From contig NZ_FOYQ01000001.1 in assembly GCF_900115205.1 (NCBI RefSeq), positions 461,240 to 525,239 on the forward strand: 64,000 bases of DNA, given 5' to 3'. The notes below the pieces were generated by a model. That model ran no database searches, was not told where the DNA came from, and worked only from the letters and a program-made list of their open reading frames with translations. The DNA is from Robiginitalea myxolifaciens. Its GTDB lineage: Bacteria; Bacteroidota; Bacteroidia; Flavobacteriales; Flavobacteriaceae. Made by a program: the position numbers and the translations under genes. The stretch's first letter is position 1. The number at the start of each line of letters is the position of its first letter. This document shows, one piece after another, positions 25,199 to 35,054 of this stretch.

Positions 25199-26548
25199 CT
25201 AGATGAAAAGTTTTTCCACTTTGGAAATGGCGCTTGGCAAACAACAAACCACTACCCTATCGCCTTCAGCGATGCGGAAGTCTCCCAGGGCAATGATTCC
25301 CTTTCCTTCGCGGATAACGCCGCCGATAATCGCTGCGCGAGGAAAATCGAGTTCCTTGATCAACACCCCGTTTACCTCGGAAGAGCCCTTCACTACAAAC
25401 TCCAGGATCTCGGCATTGAGGTTGTTCAGGCGGGTCAGGGCAACCACTTCCCCCTTGCGAATGTGCCGGAATATATTGTTGGCCGCCAACAGCTTCTTAT
25501 TGATAAGCGTATCGACTCCAATAGAGTGGGAAAGCTGGAAGTAATCCATGTTTTCGACCAGGGCAATGGTCTTTTTGATGTGTTTGGATTTCGCTACCAA
25601 ACAGGACATGATATTGGTTTCGGAATTCCCGGTTACTGCGATAAACGCATCCATGGAATCCAGGGATTCTTCCTCCAGCAATTCCACATTGCGGCAGTCC
25701 CCATTGATGACCAGGGCGTTGGGCAGCAAGTCGGCTACCTCAAAAGCCTTGATCTTATCCTTTTCTATGAGTTTGACATTGAATTTCTTATCGCAGAGAT
25801 CCCGCGCCGCCTTAACACCTACCTTACTTCCGCCGAGGATCATGATATTGCGAATCTCCTCCTTCTTCTTTCCCGTTAGCTTGTAGAGCTCGTCTACCCC
25901 TTTGCGGTCGGTGATAAAGTACACCTGATCTTCCTCCATAAATTCGGTATCACCGCGGGGGATTAAGGTGTATTGGGTTCCACGCCGCTGCAAAGCAATG
26001 GGCATAAAATGCAACTCCGGGAATATCCGGGCGGCTTCTTTAACCATTTTACCTACAAAAGGAGCCCCTTTCGGCAAGCTAACCCCAACCATGATCAGGA
26101 GGCCTTCCTCGAACTCATAGGTGTCGTTGAAGGCAGACTGGTTAAGCAGCAACTGAATTTCCGAAGCTGCCAGTTCTTCCGGTGAGATAAGTTCATCGAT
26201 CCCAAGTTCATTGAATTCGATTTCGTCTTTATACTCCACGAACTCTGTGTTGGAAATCCTGGCAATCGTTCGCCTGGACCCCAACTGCTTGGCAAGCATG
26301 CAAAGGGTAATATTTGTGGTTTCCGAGGAGGTTACCCCGATAACCAGATCCGCGCCTTCTACCTGGGCGTCGCGAAGGACAGATATACTGGTGGCATCCC
26401 CTTTCAAAACCCGTATATCCAAGTGGCTTTCGGCATAGGCAAGGCTTTCCTTCCGGGTATCGATTAAGGTGATGTCCTGAGATTCGTAAGAGAGTAGTTT
26501 AGCCAGGTGGAATCCAACCTCTCCGGCTCCGGCAATGATGATCTTCAT
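25199..26548 (-). CDS. trkA: Trk potassium system regulatory protein TrkA
   Basis: 449 residues: two tandem RCK units, each a Rossmann domain plus a TrkA-C domain. The first nucleotide motif is IIIAGAGEVGFHLAKLL; the second, IMILGGSKVGVKAARDL, has Ser in the glycine motif. The conserved acidic residue after beta-2 is in TLIDTRKE and LIEKDKIKA. It binds NAD(H)/ATP and gates TrkH on the cytoplasmic side. It is first in the trkA-trkH operon. Confidence 0.95.
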   Translation of the reverse strand: MKIIIAGAGEVGFHLAKLLSYESQDITLIDTRKESLAYAESHLDIRVLKGDATSISVLRDAQVEGADLVIGVTSSETTNITLCMLAKQLGSRRTIARISNTEFVEYKDEIEFNELGIDELISPEELAASEIQLLLNQSAFNDTYEFEEGLLIMVGVSLPKGAPFVGKMVKEAARIFPELHFMPIALQRRGTQYTLIPRGDTEFMEEDQVYFITDRKGVDELYKLTGKKKEEIRNIMILGGSKVGVKAARDLCDKKFNVKLIEKDKIKAFEVADLLPNALVINGDCRNVELLEEESLDSMDAFIAVTGNSETNIMSCLVAKSKHIKKTIALVENMDYFQLSHSIGVDTLINKKLLAANNIFRHIRKGEVVALTRLNNLNAEILEFVVKGSSEVNGVLIKELDFPRAAIIGGVIREGKGIIALGDFRIAEGDRVVVCCLPSAISKVEKLFI

Positions 26549-26646
26549 TCAGTGGTGCATTGAATCCGGGAAAAGTAAAGCCCGGATTACGTCTTTTGCG
26601 CAGTGCAAAATTACGAAATTTCCAATTCTTACCGCTTTACAAGTCG

Positions 26647-26654
26647 TATCTTTG
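26647..26654 (+). promoter_or_regulatory. -7 box TATCTTTG upstream of ubiE/menG
   Basis: Perfect TAnnTTTG match, 43 bp before the ATG at 26698 in the divergent spacer with trkA. Confidence 0.6.
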
Positions 26655-26697
26655 CACCCGTAAATACGGATGGTCCCCGTTACGCTAGAAAACACCT

Positions 26698-27426
26698 ATG
26701 TCAAAACCAGTAGTCCCATATAAAGATTCCAAGCTCGGCAAGAAGCAGCAGGTACGCCAGATGTTCGATAACATCTCGGGTCGCTATGACGGGCTCAACC
26801 GAATTATCACCTTTGGAATAGACCAGAAATGGAGGAGGCGACTGGTTCGTTTGGTGGGTAAAACCAAGCCAAAAAGCGTTCTGGATATCGCTACGGGAAC
26901 CGGAGACCTGGCCCTTGCCCTTACCCAAACAGGCGCTGATCGTATCGTAGGACTCGACCTGGCACCGGGCATGCTGGAAGTTGGCCGCAAAAAAGTCTCC
27001 GAAAAGAATCTGGACGCGCGCATTGAAATGGTACTTGGCGACAGCGAAGCCCTCGAGTTTCCCGACGCTAGTTTTGACGCTGCAACCGTGGCCTTCGGGG
27101 TACGGAATTTCGAGGATCTCGAAAAGGGATTAGCTGAAATTTACCGGGTACTTAAACCTGGTGGATTCCTGGCAATCCTGGAGACTTCAGTCCCCAGCAA
27201 ACAACCCATGAAATTGGGCTATCGCATATATTCCAAGTACATACTCCCCCTAATGGGCAAACTCTTTTCACGGGAGGCTAGCGCATACCACTATCTTTCC
27301 GAGTCCGCAGCTGCCTTCCCAAGTGGGGAGAACTTCAACAATATTTTGGGCAAAATCGGGTTTATAGGTATGAAACATCGACCCCAAACCTTCGGTGTTG
27401 CTGCGATTTACACCGCCACAAAATAG
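26698..27426 (+). CDS. ubiE: Demethylmenaquinone methyltransferase
   Basis: 242 residues. It performs the last C-methylation in menaquinone synthesis (MenG/UbiE family); flavobacteria use menaquinone, so the ubiquinone branch is not expected. Family signatures are VRQMFDNISGRYDGLNRIIT, SAM motif I VLDIATGTGDLALAL, and FGVRNFEDLEKGLAEIYRVL. The porT gene follows after 3 bp, an arrangement common in Flavobacteriaceae. Confidence 0.95.
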   Translation: MSKPVVPYKDSKLGKKQQVRQMFDNISGRYDGLNRIITFGIDQKWRRRLVRLVGKTKPKSVLDIATGTGDLALALTQTGADRIVGLDLAPGMLEVGRKKVSEKNLDARIEMVLGDSEALEFPDASFDAATVAFGVRNFEDLEKGLAEIYRVLKPGGFLAILETSVPSKQPMKLGYRIYSKYILPLMGKLFSREASAYHYLSESAAAFPSGENFNNILGKIGFIGMKHRPQTFGVAAIYTATK

Positions 27427-27429
27427 GGC

Positions 27430-28119
27430 ATGAAGCACATCCTGACTTTTTTCCTGGCACTGGTCTGCCTTAGCGCCAGCCAGGCTCAATTTAAAAAAGA
27501 CCCCATCCTCAATTTGCAGAATGAGGACAAGCGCCTGTTGAATTGGGGCTATTACCTGGGCTTTAATTCCTTCGACTTTAAATTCGAATACCGCAACGAC
27601 TTGCCTATCGTGGAGGTGGAAACCAACCTGGGGTTTAATGTAGGCCTGATCGGGGAATTGCGATTGAACGAGTTTTTAGATGTGCGTTTCGAACCCGGCC
27701 TGTTCTACAGCAAACGATTACTGACATTCCCCAGCGCTCCTATGGACGACCAACTGCGGGAAGTAAATTCCACCTACATCAGTTTTCCATTGCTTTTAAA
27801 AATGAGTGCCAGACGCTTCGGCAACTGGAAGCCCTTTGTGATTGCAGGAGGAAGCACGGCGATTAATCTGGGAGCCAATGAAGCCTCCTTAGACGACAAC
27901 AGCAGTGGTAATTTCAGGATGAAACAGCAGGTCTACGCCTATGAATTGGGCTTTGGAATTGACTTTTACCTGGAATACTTCAAATTCTCCCCGTCGATCC
28001 GGGGCGTCTTTACCCTCAACAATGAGCTGGTGCCAGACGTGGATCCAGCCAGTCCCTGGACCGGAAACATCGAAGCGATGCGTACCCGGGGTATCTTCGT
28101 GAATTTTACTTTCGAATAA
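27430..28119 (+). CDS. porT: PorT-family outer-membrane beta-barrel protein
   Basis: 229 residues. A signal peptide ends near ASQAQ (residue 19). The rest is a small beta-barrel with alternating strands and a final aromatic-containing strand (GIFVNFTFE). The segment DKRLLNWGYYLGFNSFDFKF and the position directly after ubiE are typical for flavobacterial PorT/SprT, a component needed for type IX secretion and gliding. It lies 2 bp from the convergent trmH-family gene. Confidence 0.85.
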   Translation: MKHILTFFLALVCLSASQAQFKKDPILNLQNEDKRLLNWGYYLGFNSFDFKFEYRNDLPIVEVETNLGFNVGLIGELRLNEFLDVRFEPGLFYSKRLLTFPSAPMDDQLREVNSTYISFPLLLKMSARRFGNWKPFVIAGGSTAINLGANEASLDDNSSGNFRMKQQVYAYELGFGIDFYLEYFKFSPSIRGVFTLNNELVPDVDPASPWTGNIEAMRTRGIFVNFTFE

Positions 28120-28121
28120 CG

Positions 28122-28823
28122 CTACCGACGCAGCTCGTAGAGCAGTATACCGGCAGCCATAGCCACGTTGAGGCTTTCCGCCTTTCCGTGGGAGGGTATG
28201 GCAACTGTTGCCGAGAGGTGCTCTCGTACCTGAGCCGACACGCCGTGGGATTCACTTCCCATTACCAGTATTCCTTCTTTCCCGAAGGCTAATCCAGGGG
28301 CAGCTTCCCCCTCCATACTGGCCCCTATTGCTGGCAGGCCACAGGTGCGAAGGAACTCAGGTAATTCCACAGCATGCACGCGTACCCGCGCCAGGGATCC
28401 CATGGCAGCCTGGACCACTTTTGGATTATACGCCTCCACAGTATCCTGACTACATAATAATTGCGGGATTCCAAACCAATCGCAAAGTCGAATCAAGGTG
28501 CCTAAATTACCGGGATCCCGCACCCCATCCAGGGCCAGGGACCAGCCTTCAAGAACAGGCTTCCCGATATCCGGTACCGGGAAAACCCCTAAAACTTCAT
28601 TGGGTTGCACCAGAGTACTGATTTTGTCCAACTCCGTCGGGGTAATTGCCTGTGCGTCCGGATAATTTTCAGGATTCACGCTATACAACATGCGGGGTTG
28701 CCAGCCTGCTTCGAGGAACTCCCCAACGACCTTGGGACCTTCGGCCAAAAACAAGCCCTCCTGATTTCGGTACTTTTTTTGATGTAAGCGCTTTATAAAT
28801 TTTAATTCGCTTTTGGCAACCAT
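28122..28823 (-). CDS. TrmH/SpoU family RNA 2'-O-methyltransferase
   Basis: 233 residues. An N-terminal substrate-binding region (YRNQEGLFLAEGPKVVGEFL) precedes the SPOUT knot with its three motifs: LDGVRDPGNLGTLIRLCDWF, LVMGSESHGVS and SLNVAMAAGILLYELRR. It methylates a ribose in rRNA or tRNA; the exact site is not predictable. The first codons overlap the -33 region of the divergent BamA-like gene. Confidence 0.93.
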   Translation of the reverse strand: MVAKSELKFIKRLHQKKYRNQEGLFLAEGPKVVGEFLEAGWQPRMLYSVNPENYPDAQAITPTELDKISTLVQPNEVLGVFPVPDIGKPVLEGWSLALDGVRDPGNLGTLIRLCDWFGIPQLLCSQDTVEAYNPKVVQAAMGSLARVRVHAVELPEFLRTCGLPAIGASMEGEAAPGLAFGKEGILVMGSESHGVSAQVREHLSATVAIPSHGKAESLNVAMAAGILLYELRR

Positions 28824-28841
28824 CCAAATAATGTAATTTTG
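28812..28841 (+). promoter_or_regulatory. Promoter of the BamA/TamA-like gene
   Basis: TTTG at 28812-28815 and TAATTTTG at 28834-28841 are 18 bp apart, a full consensus match. The ATG at 28848 lies 6 bp beyond, so the transcript should have almost no leader. Confidence 0.75.
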
Positions 28842-28847
28842 GTTTTT

Positions 28848-31433
28848 ATGAAGGTCAGGGTACCTGTTGTCTTTCGCTCCCCAAAAATAGGGCTTATTCT
28901 ACTGGGGGCCAGCATTTGGTCTTGCAATACCCTCAAGCGCGTTGCCCCCGACCAGCAATTGCTCACCCAATACAAGATTTTTACCGACAGTACCGAGGTA
29001 CGGGATCCTCAGGTCCGCGATCTGGTCTTGCAACGGCCCAATGCCAAAATTGCGGGTATCCCCTTGCGCCTCCATCTGTATAATATGGCCAAGCAGGACG
29101 CCGATTCCTCCTTTCAGGCCTGGCTTTACGCCAAAGAAGGCCGGAAGGACCGTTGGGAAAAGCTGCTTTCCAGGAAACAGGTAGAGCGCATGGGCGAATC
29201 CTTCCTGGTCAGTGGATACAGCCGTTGGCTGAAACGCATCGGAGAACCCCCAGCCGTTATCGATACCAGCATTACTGAAAAGTCCTTGCAGCGCCTCCAG
29301 GCGTACTACTACAATAGGGGATATTTTAATCAGGAAGCGGATTTTGAGGTAAACCCGACCAGTGATCGACGTGCGGAAGTCCTTTATCGCCTGAAATTGG
29401 GGGAACCCTACCGGATCGACTCCCTGAGTTGGCGGATTTCTTCGGCCGATGTGGACTCCATTTACCGGGAGTATCAGGATGCTTCCCGGGTCAAGGCCGG
29501 CAAGCAGTACGATCTGGTGGATTTTACTTCGGAACGGGAACGCCTGACCCAGCTATTCCGCAATCGCGGTATCTGGAATTTCCAGGAAAGCTCGGTCAAT
29601 TTTGACATCCTGAGGGATACCACCAGTCGCCAGGATCAGTCCATGATGGTAGAATTGGTTATCGACGACCAGAGGCGCCGTGGCGATAGTGTCATCAGCA
29701 CCCAGCCCTATCGGGTTCGGCGGATGGGAGATATCAACGTATTTGCCGACTACGACGTGCTCAGCGGGGAACAAGGCCTAAAAGTTGTGCGGGAAGGGGA
29801 TCTCACCATCTTTTACCGGGACAAGCTTAAATATAAACCGCGCACCCTGGCCAATACCATAGCCATGCGCCGGGATAGTGTATACCGGGATATTGATCGC
29901 CTGCGGACCTATAGGCAGATCACCAACCTGAATACCTTCCGTTATCCCAACATTGAACTGATCGAATCCGGGGATGATTACCTGGACGCCAACATTTATC
30001 TCTCCGCACGTCCCAAAAACTCCCTGGGGGTGGATTTTGATCTTACGCATTCTAACATCCAGCGTATCGGTGTCGGATTGGGGGTTTCGCTAATTACCCG
30101 GAATGTCTTTGGCGGGGCCGAGACGTTGAGCCTGTCGGGCAGGGGCAGTTTCGGGTTGCTTAGCGACGATATTCAGGGTGAAGATTTTTTCTCTGAATTC
30201 GGTGGTGACATCAACCTTAATTTTCCGCGGATCTGGTTAATGCCCTTTGTAAACAACAAGAACATTATTCCCTACTACATGCAACCGCAAACGCGGGTAT
30301 CCCTGGGGGCAAACTTCCAGAAGAACATTGGGCTGGACAAACAAACCTTCAACAATATCCTGGGCTATAGCTGGTCCCCCGACGACACCAAGAACAACCA
30401 GTTGGAGTTGCTTAATGTGGAGTTCGTGCGCAATGTAAACATAGACCGGTTCTACGATGTGTACCAGAGTACCTACCAGCGCCTGGACGATGTGGCCGAT
30501 GACTTCGAAGATAATCCTGCCGTAGCTGGCTTTTATGAGCCGGACCCTGACAATCCCGATGAACTCGTGCTGACCATTCCTGAGGGCACTGCAGGCTTTA
30601 CCGAAGAAGTTCTTGTTAACGGTTTGGTACCTACCAATTCGGATACCTATGCAGAGGTATTCCGAATCGAGGAGCGCCGGCAGCGTCTGACGGAAAATAA
30701 CCTGATTTTTGCCTCAAATTTTACCCATACCAAGAACACCAAAACCGACATCAACGACAATAGTTTTTACCAGCTGCGTTGGAAGTTGGAAAGTGCGGGA
30801 GGGCTGCTTTCGGCCATTTCGAGTATTTTCCCTTTTGAAGAAAACGATCAGGGTCAAAACCTGGTTTTTAACGTCCCCTATTCCCAATATGTCAAAGGGG
30901 AAATCGACTATATCCGCCACTGGTCCCTGAGCCAGGACAACACCCTGGCCTTCCATTCGTTTGTTGGCCTGGCCGTTCCCTTTGGCAATGCAGATAACAT
31001 CCCTTTTGTCCGTTCTTATTTTGCAGGGGGATCCAACGATAACCGCGCCTGGTTTCCCTATTCACTGGGGCCCGGCAGTACCCGGAACCTCAACGACTTT
31101 AACGAAGCAAACTTCAAAATTGCCCTGAACCTGGAATATCGCTTCCCCGTAGTAGGCGACCTGAAAGGCGCTATTTTCTCCGATTTGGGGAATATCTGGA
31201 ACCTTTGGGACAACGAGGAAGATCCTGCAGCGACCTTCAGCGGCTTCGATTCCCTGCAAGACATTGCCCTGGGTACGGGCTTTGGTCTGCGGTACGATTT
31301 TACCTATTTTGTTTTTCGCGCTGATTTGGGATTCAAGACGTACGATCCGTCCAAACCTTTGGCGAATCGCTGGTTCAGTGAGTATAACTTTGCCAATTCC
31401 GTACTTCAGATCGGAATTAATTATCCGTTTTAA
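28848..31433 (+). CDS. BamA/TamA-family outer-membrane assembly protein (D15 surface antigen)
   Basis: 861 residues from the ATG at 28848; a TTG at 28839 lies inside the -7 box and is rejected. A signal with a possible lipobox (ASIWSC, Cys25) starts the protein. POTRA-like modules occupy about residues 40-390 (for example YNRGYFNQEADFEVN). The C-terminal half is a 16-strand Omp85 barrel, with FVRSYFAGGSNDNRAWFPYS near the lid-lock VRGF-equivalent and LEYRFPVVGDLKGAIFSD. The last residue is Phe, as BAM substrates require. Likely role: insertion of outer-membrane proteins; TamA is the alternative to BamA. Confidence 0.88.
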   Translation: MKVRVPVVFRSPKIGLILLGASIWSCNTLKRVAPDQQLLTQYKIFTDSTEVRDPQVRDLVLQRPNAKIAGIPLRLHLYNMAKQDADSSFQAWLYAKEGRKDRWEKLLSRKQVERMGESFLVSGYSRWLKRIGEPPAVIDTSITEKSLQRLQAYYYNRGYFNQEADFEVNPTSDRRAEVLYRLKLGEPYRIDSLSWRISSADVDSIYREYQDASRVKAGKQYDLVDFTSERERLTQLFRNRGIWNFQESSVNFDILRDTTSRQDQSMMVELVIDDQRRRGDSVISTQPYRVRRMGDINVFADYDVLSGEQGLKVVREGDLTIFYRDKLKYKPRTLANTIAMRRDSVYRDIDRLRTYRQITNLNTFRYPNIELIESGDDYLDANIYLSARPKNSLGVDFDLTHSNIQRIGVGLGVSLITRNVFGGAETLSLSGRGSFGLLSDDIQGEDFFSEFGGDINLNFPRIWLMPFVNNKNIIPYYMQPQTRVSLGANFQKNIGLDKQTFNNILGYSWSPDDTKNNQLELLNVEFVRNVNIDRFYDVYQSTYQRLDDVADDFEDNPAVAGFYEPDPDNPDELVLTIPEGTAGFTEEVLVNGLVPTNSDTYAEVFRIEERRQRLTENNLIFASNFTHTKNTKTDINDNSFYQLRWKLESAGGLLSAISSIFPFEENDQGQNLVFNVPYSQYVKGEIDYIRHWSLSQDNTLAFHSFVGLAVPFGNADNIPFVRSYFAGGSNDNRAWFPYSLGPGSTRNLNDFNEANFKIALNLEYRFPVVGDLKGAIFSDLGNIWNLWDNEEDPAATFSGFDSLQDIALGTGFGLRYDFTYFVFRADLGFKTYDPSKPLANRWFSEYNFANSVLQIGINYPF

Positions 31434-31446
31434 GCGGTATTATTCT

Positions 31447-31454
31447 TATTTTTG
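31447..31454 (+). promoter_or_regulatory. -7 box TATTTTTG of fbaA
   Basis: Perfect TAnnTTTG match, 36 bp before the fbaA ATG. No good -33 TTG is seen. Confidence 0.5.
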
Positions 31455-31490
31455 CCCCGAACCAACAGCATAATCTAAGACCAATAAAGA

Positions 31491-32558
31491 ATGGCTCATT
31501 CCATTAAACCCGGCGTTGCAACGGGAGATCATGTACAGGAAATATTTAATTACGCCAAGGAAAAGGCATTTGCCCTTCCCGCTGTAAACGTAATCGGATC
31601 GGATAGTATTAACGCCGTAATGGAGACGGCTGCGAAGCTCAACTCCCCGGTTATTATCCAGTTTTCGAACGGGGGTGCCCAGTTCAATGCGGGTAAAGGA
31701 CTCTCGAATGAGAATCAGCAGGCGGCTATTCAGGGTGCAATTGCCGGCGCCAAGCATGTCCATCAATTGGCGGAGGCTTACGGGGCAACTGTAATCCTGC
31801 ACACGGATCACTGCGCCAAGAAATTACTTCCCTGGATCGACGGTTTACTCGACGCCAGTGAAGCACATTACAATGCCACTGGAAAATCCTTGTTTTCCTC
31901 CCATATGATCGACCTTTCTGAGGAGCCTCTGGAGGAGAATATCGAAATCTGCAAGGAGTATCTGGCCCGCATGAGCAAAATGGATATGACCCTGGAAATT
32001 GAATTGGGGATTACCGGAGGAGAAGAAGATGGCGTGGATAATACCGACGTAGACGACTCCAAGCTGTATACCCAACCCGAGGAGGTGGCCTATGCCTATG
32101 AGGAACTTTCCAAAGTAAGTCATCGTTTTACGATTGCCGCGGCCTTCGGAAACGTACACGGTGTATACAAGCCGGGTAACGTGAAACTTACCCCAAAAAT
32201 CCTGAAGAATTCCCAGGAATACATCTCTGAGAAATACAAGGTGGAGCACAACCATATCGACTTTGTTTTCCACGGAGGTTCTGGTTCTACCCTGGAGGAA
32301 ATTCGGGAAGCCATCGGATATGGGGTGATCAAAATGAACATCGATACGGATTTGCAATACGCTTTCCTGACCGGAGTTCGCGATTACATCCAGGGAAAGG
32401 CAGCTTACCTGCAGTCCCAGATTGGAAACCCGGAAGGCGACGACCAACCCAACAAGAAATACTACGATCCCAGGGTTTGGCTTCGCGAAGGGGAAAAAAC
32501 CTTTATCGACCGCCTGACGAAGGCCTTCGAAGATTTGAATAACGTAAATACGCTTTAA
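31491..32558 (+). CDS. fbaA: Class II fructose-bisphosphate aldolase
   Basis: 355 residues, the class IIA size. It splits fructose 1,6-bisphosphate with zinc in the cytoplasm. Zinc ligands are in [20 protein letters not shown] and [10 protein letters not shown]; the catalytic Asp is in [23 protein letters not shown] is the class II signature, and [12 protein letters not shown] closes the phosphate site. It is a single gene with its own -7 box and a hairpin terminator after the stop. Confidence 0.97.
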   Translation: MAHSIKPGVATGDHVQEIFNYAKEKAFALPAVNVIGSDSINAVMETAAKLNSPVIIQFSNGGAQFNAGKGLSNENQQAAIQGAIAGAKHVHQLAEAYGATVILHTDHCAKKLLPWIDGLLDASEAHYNATGKSLFSSHMIDLSEEPLEENIEICKEYLARMSKMDMTLEIELGITGGEEDGVDNTDVDDSKLYTQPEEVAYAYEELSKVSHRFTIAAAFGNVHGVYKPGNVKLTPKILKNSQEYISEKYKVEHNHIDFVFHGGSGSTLEEIREAIGYGVIKMNIDTDLQYAFLTGVRDYIQGKAAYLQSQIGNPEGDDQPNKKYYDPRVWLREGEKTFIDRLTKAFEDLNNVNTL

Positions 32559-32572
32559 TAAGCGCTCAATAT

Positions 32573-32600
32573 AACGCCCGTGACCCGGGCGTTCTGTTTT
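32573..32600 (+). terminator. Rho-independent terminator of fbaA
   Basis: AACGCCCG / CGGGCGTT form an 8-bp perfect stem with a 5-nt loop and are followed by TCTGTTTT. Confidence 0.85.
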
Positions 32601-32650
32601 ATACAAGCAGAAGGCTACGGGTAGAGCGACGAGAACTAAAAACACCGATC

Positions 32651-33526
32651 ATGTCCTGGTTTAAACGCAAGGAAAAAGGAATACAAACAGCCACAGAGGA
32701 GAAAAAAGACACCCCCAAGGGGCTCTGGTATAAGTCCCCTACAGGTAAGATTGTCGAAAGTGAGGAGTTGGCAAAGAATTTTTATGTCAGCCCTGAGGAC
32801 GACTACCACGTGCGCATTGGCAGTAAGGAGTATTTCTCCATCCTCTTTGACGATAATAATTTCACCGAACTCGATCAGGGGCTCAAGTCCAAGGATCCAC
32901 TGAAGTTCGAGGATACCAAAAAATACACGGATCGGCTGAAAGCCGCGGAAAAGAAAACCGGACTCAATGATGCGGTGCGTACCGCCGTTGGTAAATCCAT
33001 GGGTCGCGATTTGGTAATTGCCTGTATGGATTTCAGCTTTATCGGAGGATCCATGGGAAGTGTTGTAGGTGAAAAAATTGCCCGCGCCATCGATTATGCA
33101 ATCGCGCATGAATTGCCCTTTATGATGATCTCCAAGAGTGGGGGCGCCCGAATGATGGAAGCCGCGCTTTCGCTGATGCAACTGGCAAAGACGTCGGCCA
33201 AGCTGGCACAGCTTTCAGAAGCAGGCTTGCCTTATATTTCCCTGTGTACTGATCCTACCACCGGGGGGACTACGGCTTCTTATGCCATGCTCGGAGACAT
33301 CAATATCGCCGAGCCGGGAGCTTTAATTGGCTTTGCAGGTCCTCGTGTAGTTAAAGAGGCTACCGGGAAGGATTTACCGCCCGATTTCCAAACAGCTGAG
33401 TTTGTCAAAGAGCACGGGTTCCTGGATTTTATCGTTCACCGGCGTGAACTGAAAAAGACGGTGAATCGCTACCTGGACCTGATTCAGAATAAACCACTGA
33501 GAAAAGGATTGCTGGCAGACGCTTAG
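32651..33526 (+). CDS. accD: Acetyl-CoA carboxylase carboxyltransferase subunit beta, zinc ribbon lost
   Basis: 291 residues. Together with AccA it transfers carboxyl from biotin to acetyl-CoA, giving malonyl-CoA for fatty acid synthesis. The crotonase-type core is clear: [35 protein letters not shown] and [16 protein letters not shown]. The N-terminal zinc ribbon seen in E. coli AccD (CxxC...CxxC) is replaced by [12 protein letters not shown]...[11 protein letters not shown], so all four Cys are gone. I recall the same in other Bacteroidota. It lies between two terminators. Confidence 0.96.
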   Translation: MSWFKRKEKGIQTATEEKKDTPKGLWYKSPTGKIVESEELAKNFYVSPEDDYHVRIGSKEYFSILFDDNNFTELDQGLKSKDPLKFEDTKKYTDRLKAAEKKTGLNDAVRTAVGKSMGRDLVIACMDFSFIGGSMGSVVGEKIARAIDYAIAHELPFMMISKSGGARMMEAALSLMQLAKTSAKLAQLSEAGLPYISLCTDPTTGGTTASYAMLGDINIAEPGALIGFAGPRVVKEATGKDLPPDFQTAEFVKEHGFLDFIVHRRELKKTVNRYLDLIQNKPLRKGLLADA

Positions 33527-33547
33527 GACCCGAAACAAACAATAATA

Positions 33548-33585
33548 AAACAGCCTGTTCCCGTATTTTCAGAAGCAGGCTGTTT
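33548..33585. terminator. Bidirectional terminator between accD and the lipoprotein gene
   Basis: AAACAGCCTG / CAGGCTGTTT form a 10-bp perfect stem with an 18-nt loop. On the minus strand it runs into TTTTATTATT, so it should serve both convergent genes. Confidence 0.75.
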
Positions 33586-33631
33586 CTCATTCTATGGAGA
33601 TTTCCTAAACCTTAGTAAGTTTAGTAGAGGC

Positions 33632-34495
33632 CTATCGCCGGGCACGACGTAAGCGGATCTCCTCTTCGGTACCATTGGGCAGGGTAAGGGTTCCGAATCC
33701 ATCGCAGCTTCCATCACCAAAATTGAGTTCGGCTTGCTGACCATCACGGCTGAGCTGTAACAGACCACTCACAATAAAGCGGCAGGACCATTCCCTTCTC
33801 AAGGATTCGAGTACAGTGCGCTCGAAAGTGTGTCCCTGACGGTTAATAAAGGTCCTGGAGCCGGTAATCAAGAAGACATTGTCGGCCCAGAATCCACTAC
33901 CAAACCCTTCGATCCATTCCCGGGTTCGGTTCCCGGTCCAGCTCGCGGTGGCTCCGTCGGGCCATTCTGCCGAAAAGGCGGCCTCAAAATCGGACTGGGG
34001 CACCCCATTTTCATTCATACGCTGGCGGAACAGGCTGGCCTCACCGGCAACGGCAATCCCATTAAAGGTAAACCCGGCTAATTCCAGGGTTCCGGTGCGC
34101 GTAGCAGCTTCAGCATCCTTGGATAGGGTCATCAGGATCATGCCGGTCAGGACGTTTCCGTTGGGTAGTTCACATCCCATTCCAAAATCGATAGTCTTCT
34201 CCACCGAAGTATCGGTTACCACTGTGGTAATGGTGACACATTCGGGAAAATACCCCGAGTCGGCAATTCCCTTGCCGGAGGCGGAAATTTCGTCCTGACC
34301 CATGATCTCATCGCCCAGAAAAGCGATCTCTTCGGTAATCCAGTCGCTTTCATCGGCCTGTTCGAGAGAAGCAGTAGTAAATACCTCGGCATCGGCCGAG
34401 ATTTCATCTCCGGCATCTTCCTTCTCACAAGATCCGAGGGTAATCCCTGCTACCAGGAGCGGCAGCAGCATCCATTTAATTTGAGGCTTTTTCAT
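33632..34495 (-). CDS. Lipoprotein of unknown function
   Basis: 287 residues. The lipobox ITLGSC (Cys23) marks a lipoprotein. After an acidic linker (residues 24-75) comes a beta-rich region with paired cysteines (ECVTIT, GMGCEL, WSCRFI, DGSCDGFG) and no catalytic motif. Similar small lipoproteins with PNGNVLTGMILMTLS-like segments occur in flavobacteria, but I do not know a function. It is a single gene, convergent with accD. Confidence 0.8.
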   Translation of the reverse strand: MKKPQIKWMLLPLLVAGITLGSCEKEDAGDEISADAEVFTTASLEQADESDWITEEIAFLGDEIMGQDEISASGKGIADSGYFPECVTITTVVTDTSVEKTIDFGMGCELPNGNVLTGMILMTLSKDAEAATRTGTLELAGFTFNGIAVAGEASLFRQRMNENGVPQSDFEAAFSAEWPDGATASWTGNRTREWIEGFGSGFWADNVFLITGSRTFINRQGHTFERTVLESLRREWSCRFIVSGLLQLSRDGQQAELNFGDGSCDGFGTLTLPNGTEEEIRLRRARR

Positions 34496-34659
34496 AACAT
34501 TTTACATTTTTGTTAACACTAATAGGATCGTTGCGGGGCGTAAAAGGTTTAATCCCAAATTGTGTTTTTCGACGAAATGCGATCCGCAACTACTTGAAAT
34601 CAATGCTTTAGCCCTTGAAGAAGAATTGAAAATCTTATCGGGTAACTGAAAAATATTCC

Positions 34660-34667
34660 TATCTTTG
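34660..34667 (+). promoter_or_regulatory. -7 box TATCTTTG of rpsO
   Basis: Perfect TAnnTTTG match, 54 bp before the rpsO ATG. The leader in between could host the S15 autoregulation known in other bacteria, but no clear pseudoknot was identified. Confidence 0.6.
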
Positions 34668-34721
34668 CGCCCGGATTGAGCGTCAGTCCGGTACATAAAA
34701 ATCATTTACAACAATATTGGC

Positions 34722-34991
34722 ATGTATTTATCAAGTGAAGTAAAGAAGGAAATCTTCAAGAAACATGGAGGTTCCGAAACAAACACAGGTTCTACAGAAG
34801 GACAAATTGCGTTGTTCACGCACCGCATCAACCACCTGACCCAGCACCTTAAAGCGAATCGCAAGGATTTTAACACCGAGCGTTCTCTGGTTAAACTGGT
34901 AGGTAAGCGCAGAAGCTTGCTGGATTACCTGAAGAAAAAGGATATTGAGAAGTATCGTTCTTTGATCAAGGAACTCAATATTCGTAAATAA
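34722..34991 (+). CDS. rpsO: 30S ribosomal protein S15
   Basis: 89 residues, exactly the family length. It binds the central domain of 16S rRNA. Conserved segments are TGSTEGQIALFTHRINHLT, HLKANRKDFNTERSLVKLVG and RRSLLDYLKKKD. It is followed by a strong terminator and then pnp, the common bacterial gene order. Confidence 0.98.
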   Translation: MYLSSEVKKEIFKKHGGSETNTGSTEGQIALFTHRINHLTQHLKANRKDFNTERSLVKLVGKRRSLLDYLKKKDIEKYRSLIKELNIRK

Positions 34992-34997
34992 GTTTAC

Positions 34998-35032
34998 AAA
35001 ACAGGGGAACGAATTCGTTTCCCTGTTTTTTT
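34998..35032 (+). terminator. Rho-independent terminator of rpsO
   Basis: AAAACAGGG / CCCTGTTTT form a perfect stem with an inner GAATTC-centred extension, followed by a run of seven T. Confidence 0.9.
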
Positions 35033-35054
35033 ATAGCGGCTCGCCGCACAAAAG

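Noticed and set aside
31845-32645. Minus-strand open frame of 266 codons opposite fbaA
   Set aside because: fbaA has all class II aldolase ligands; the antisense product has no domain and would cross the fbaA terminator.
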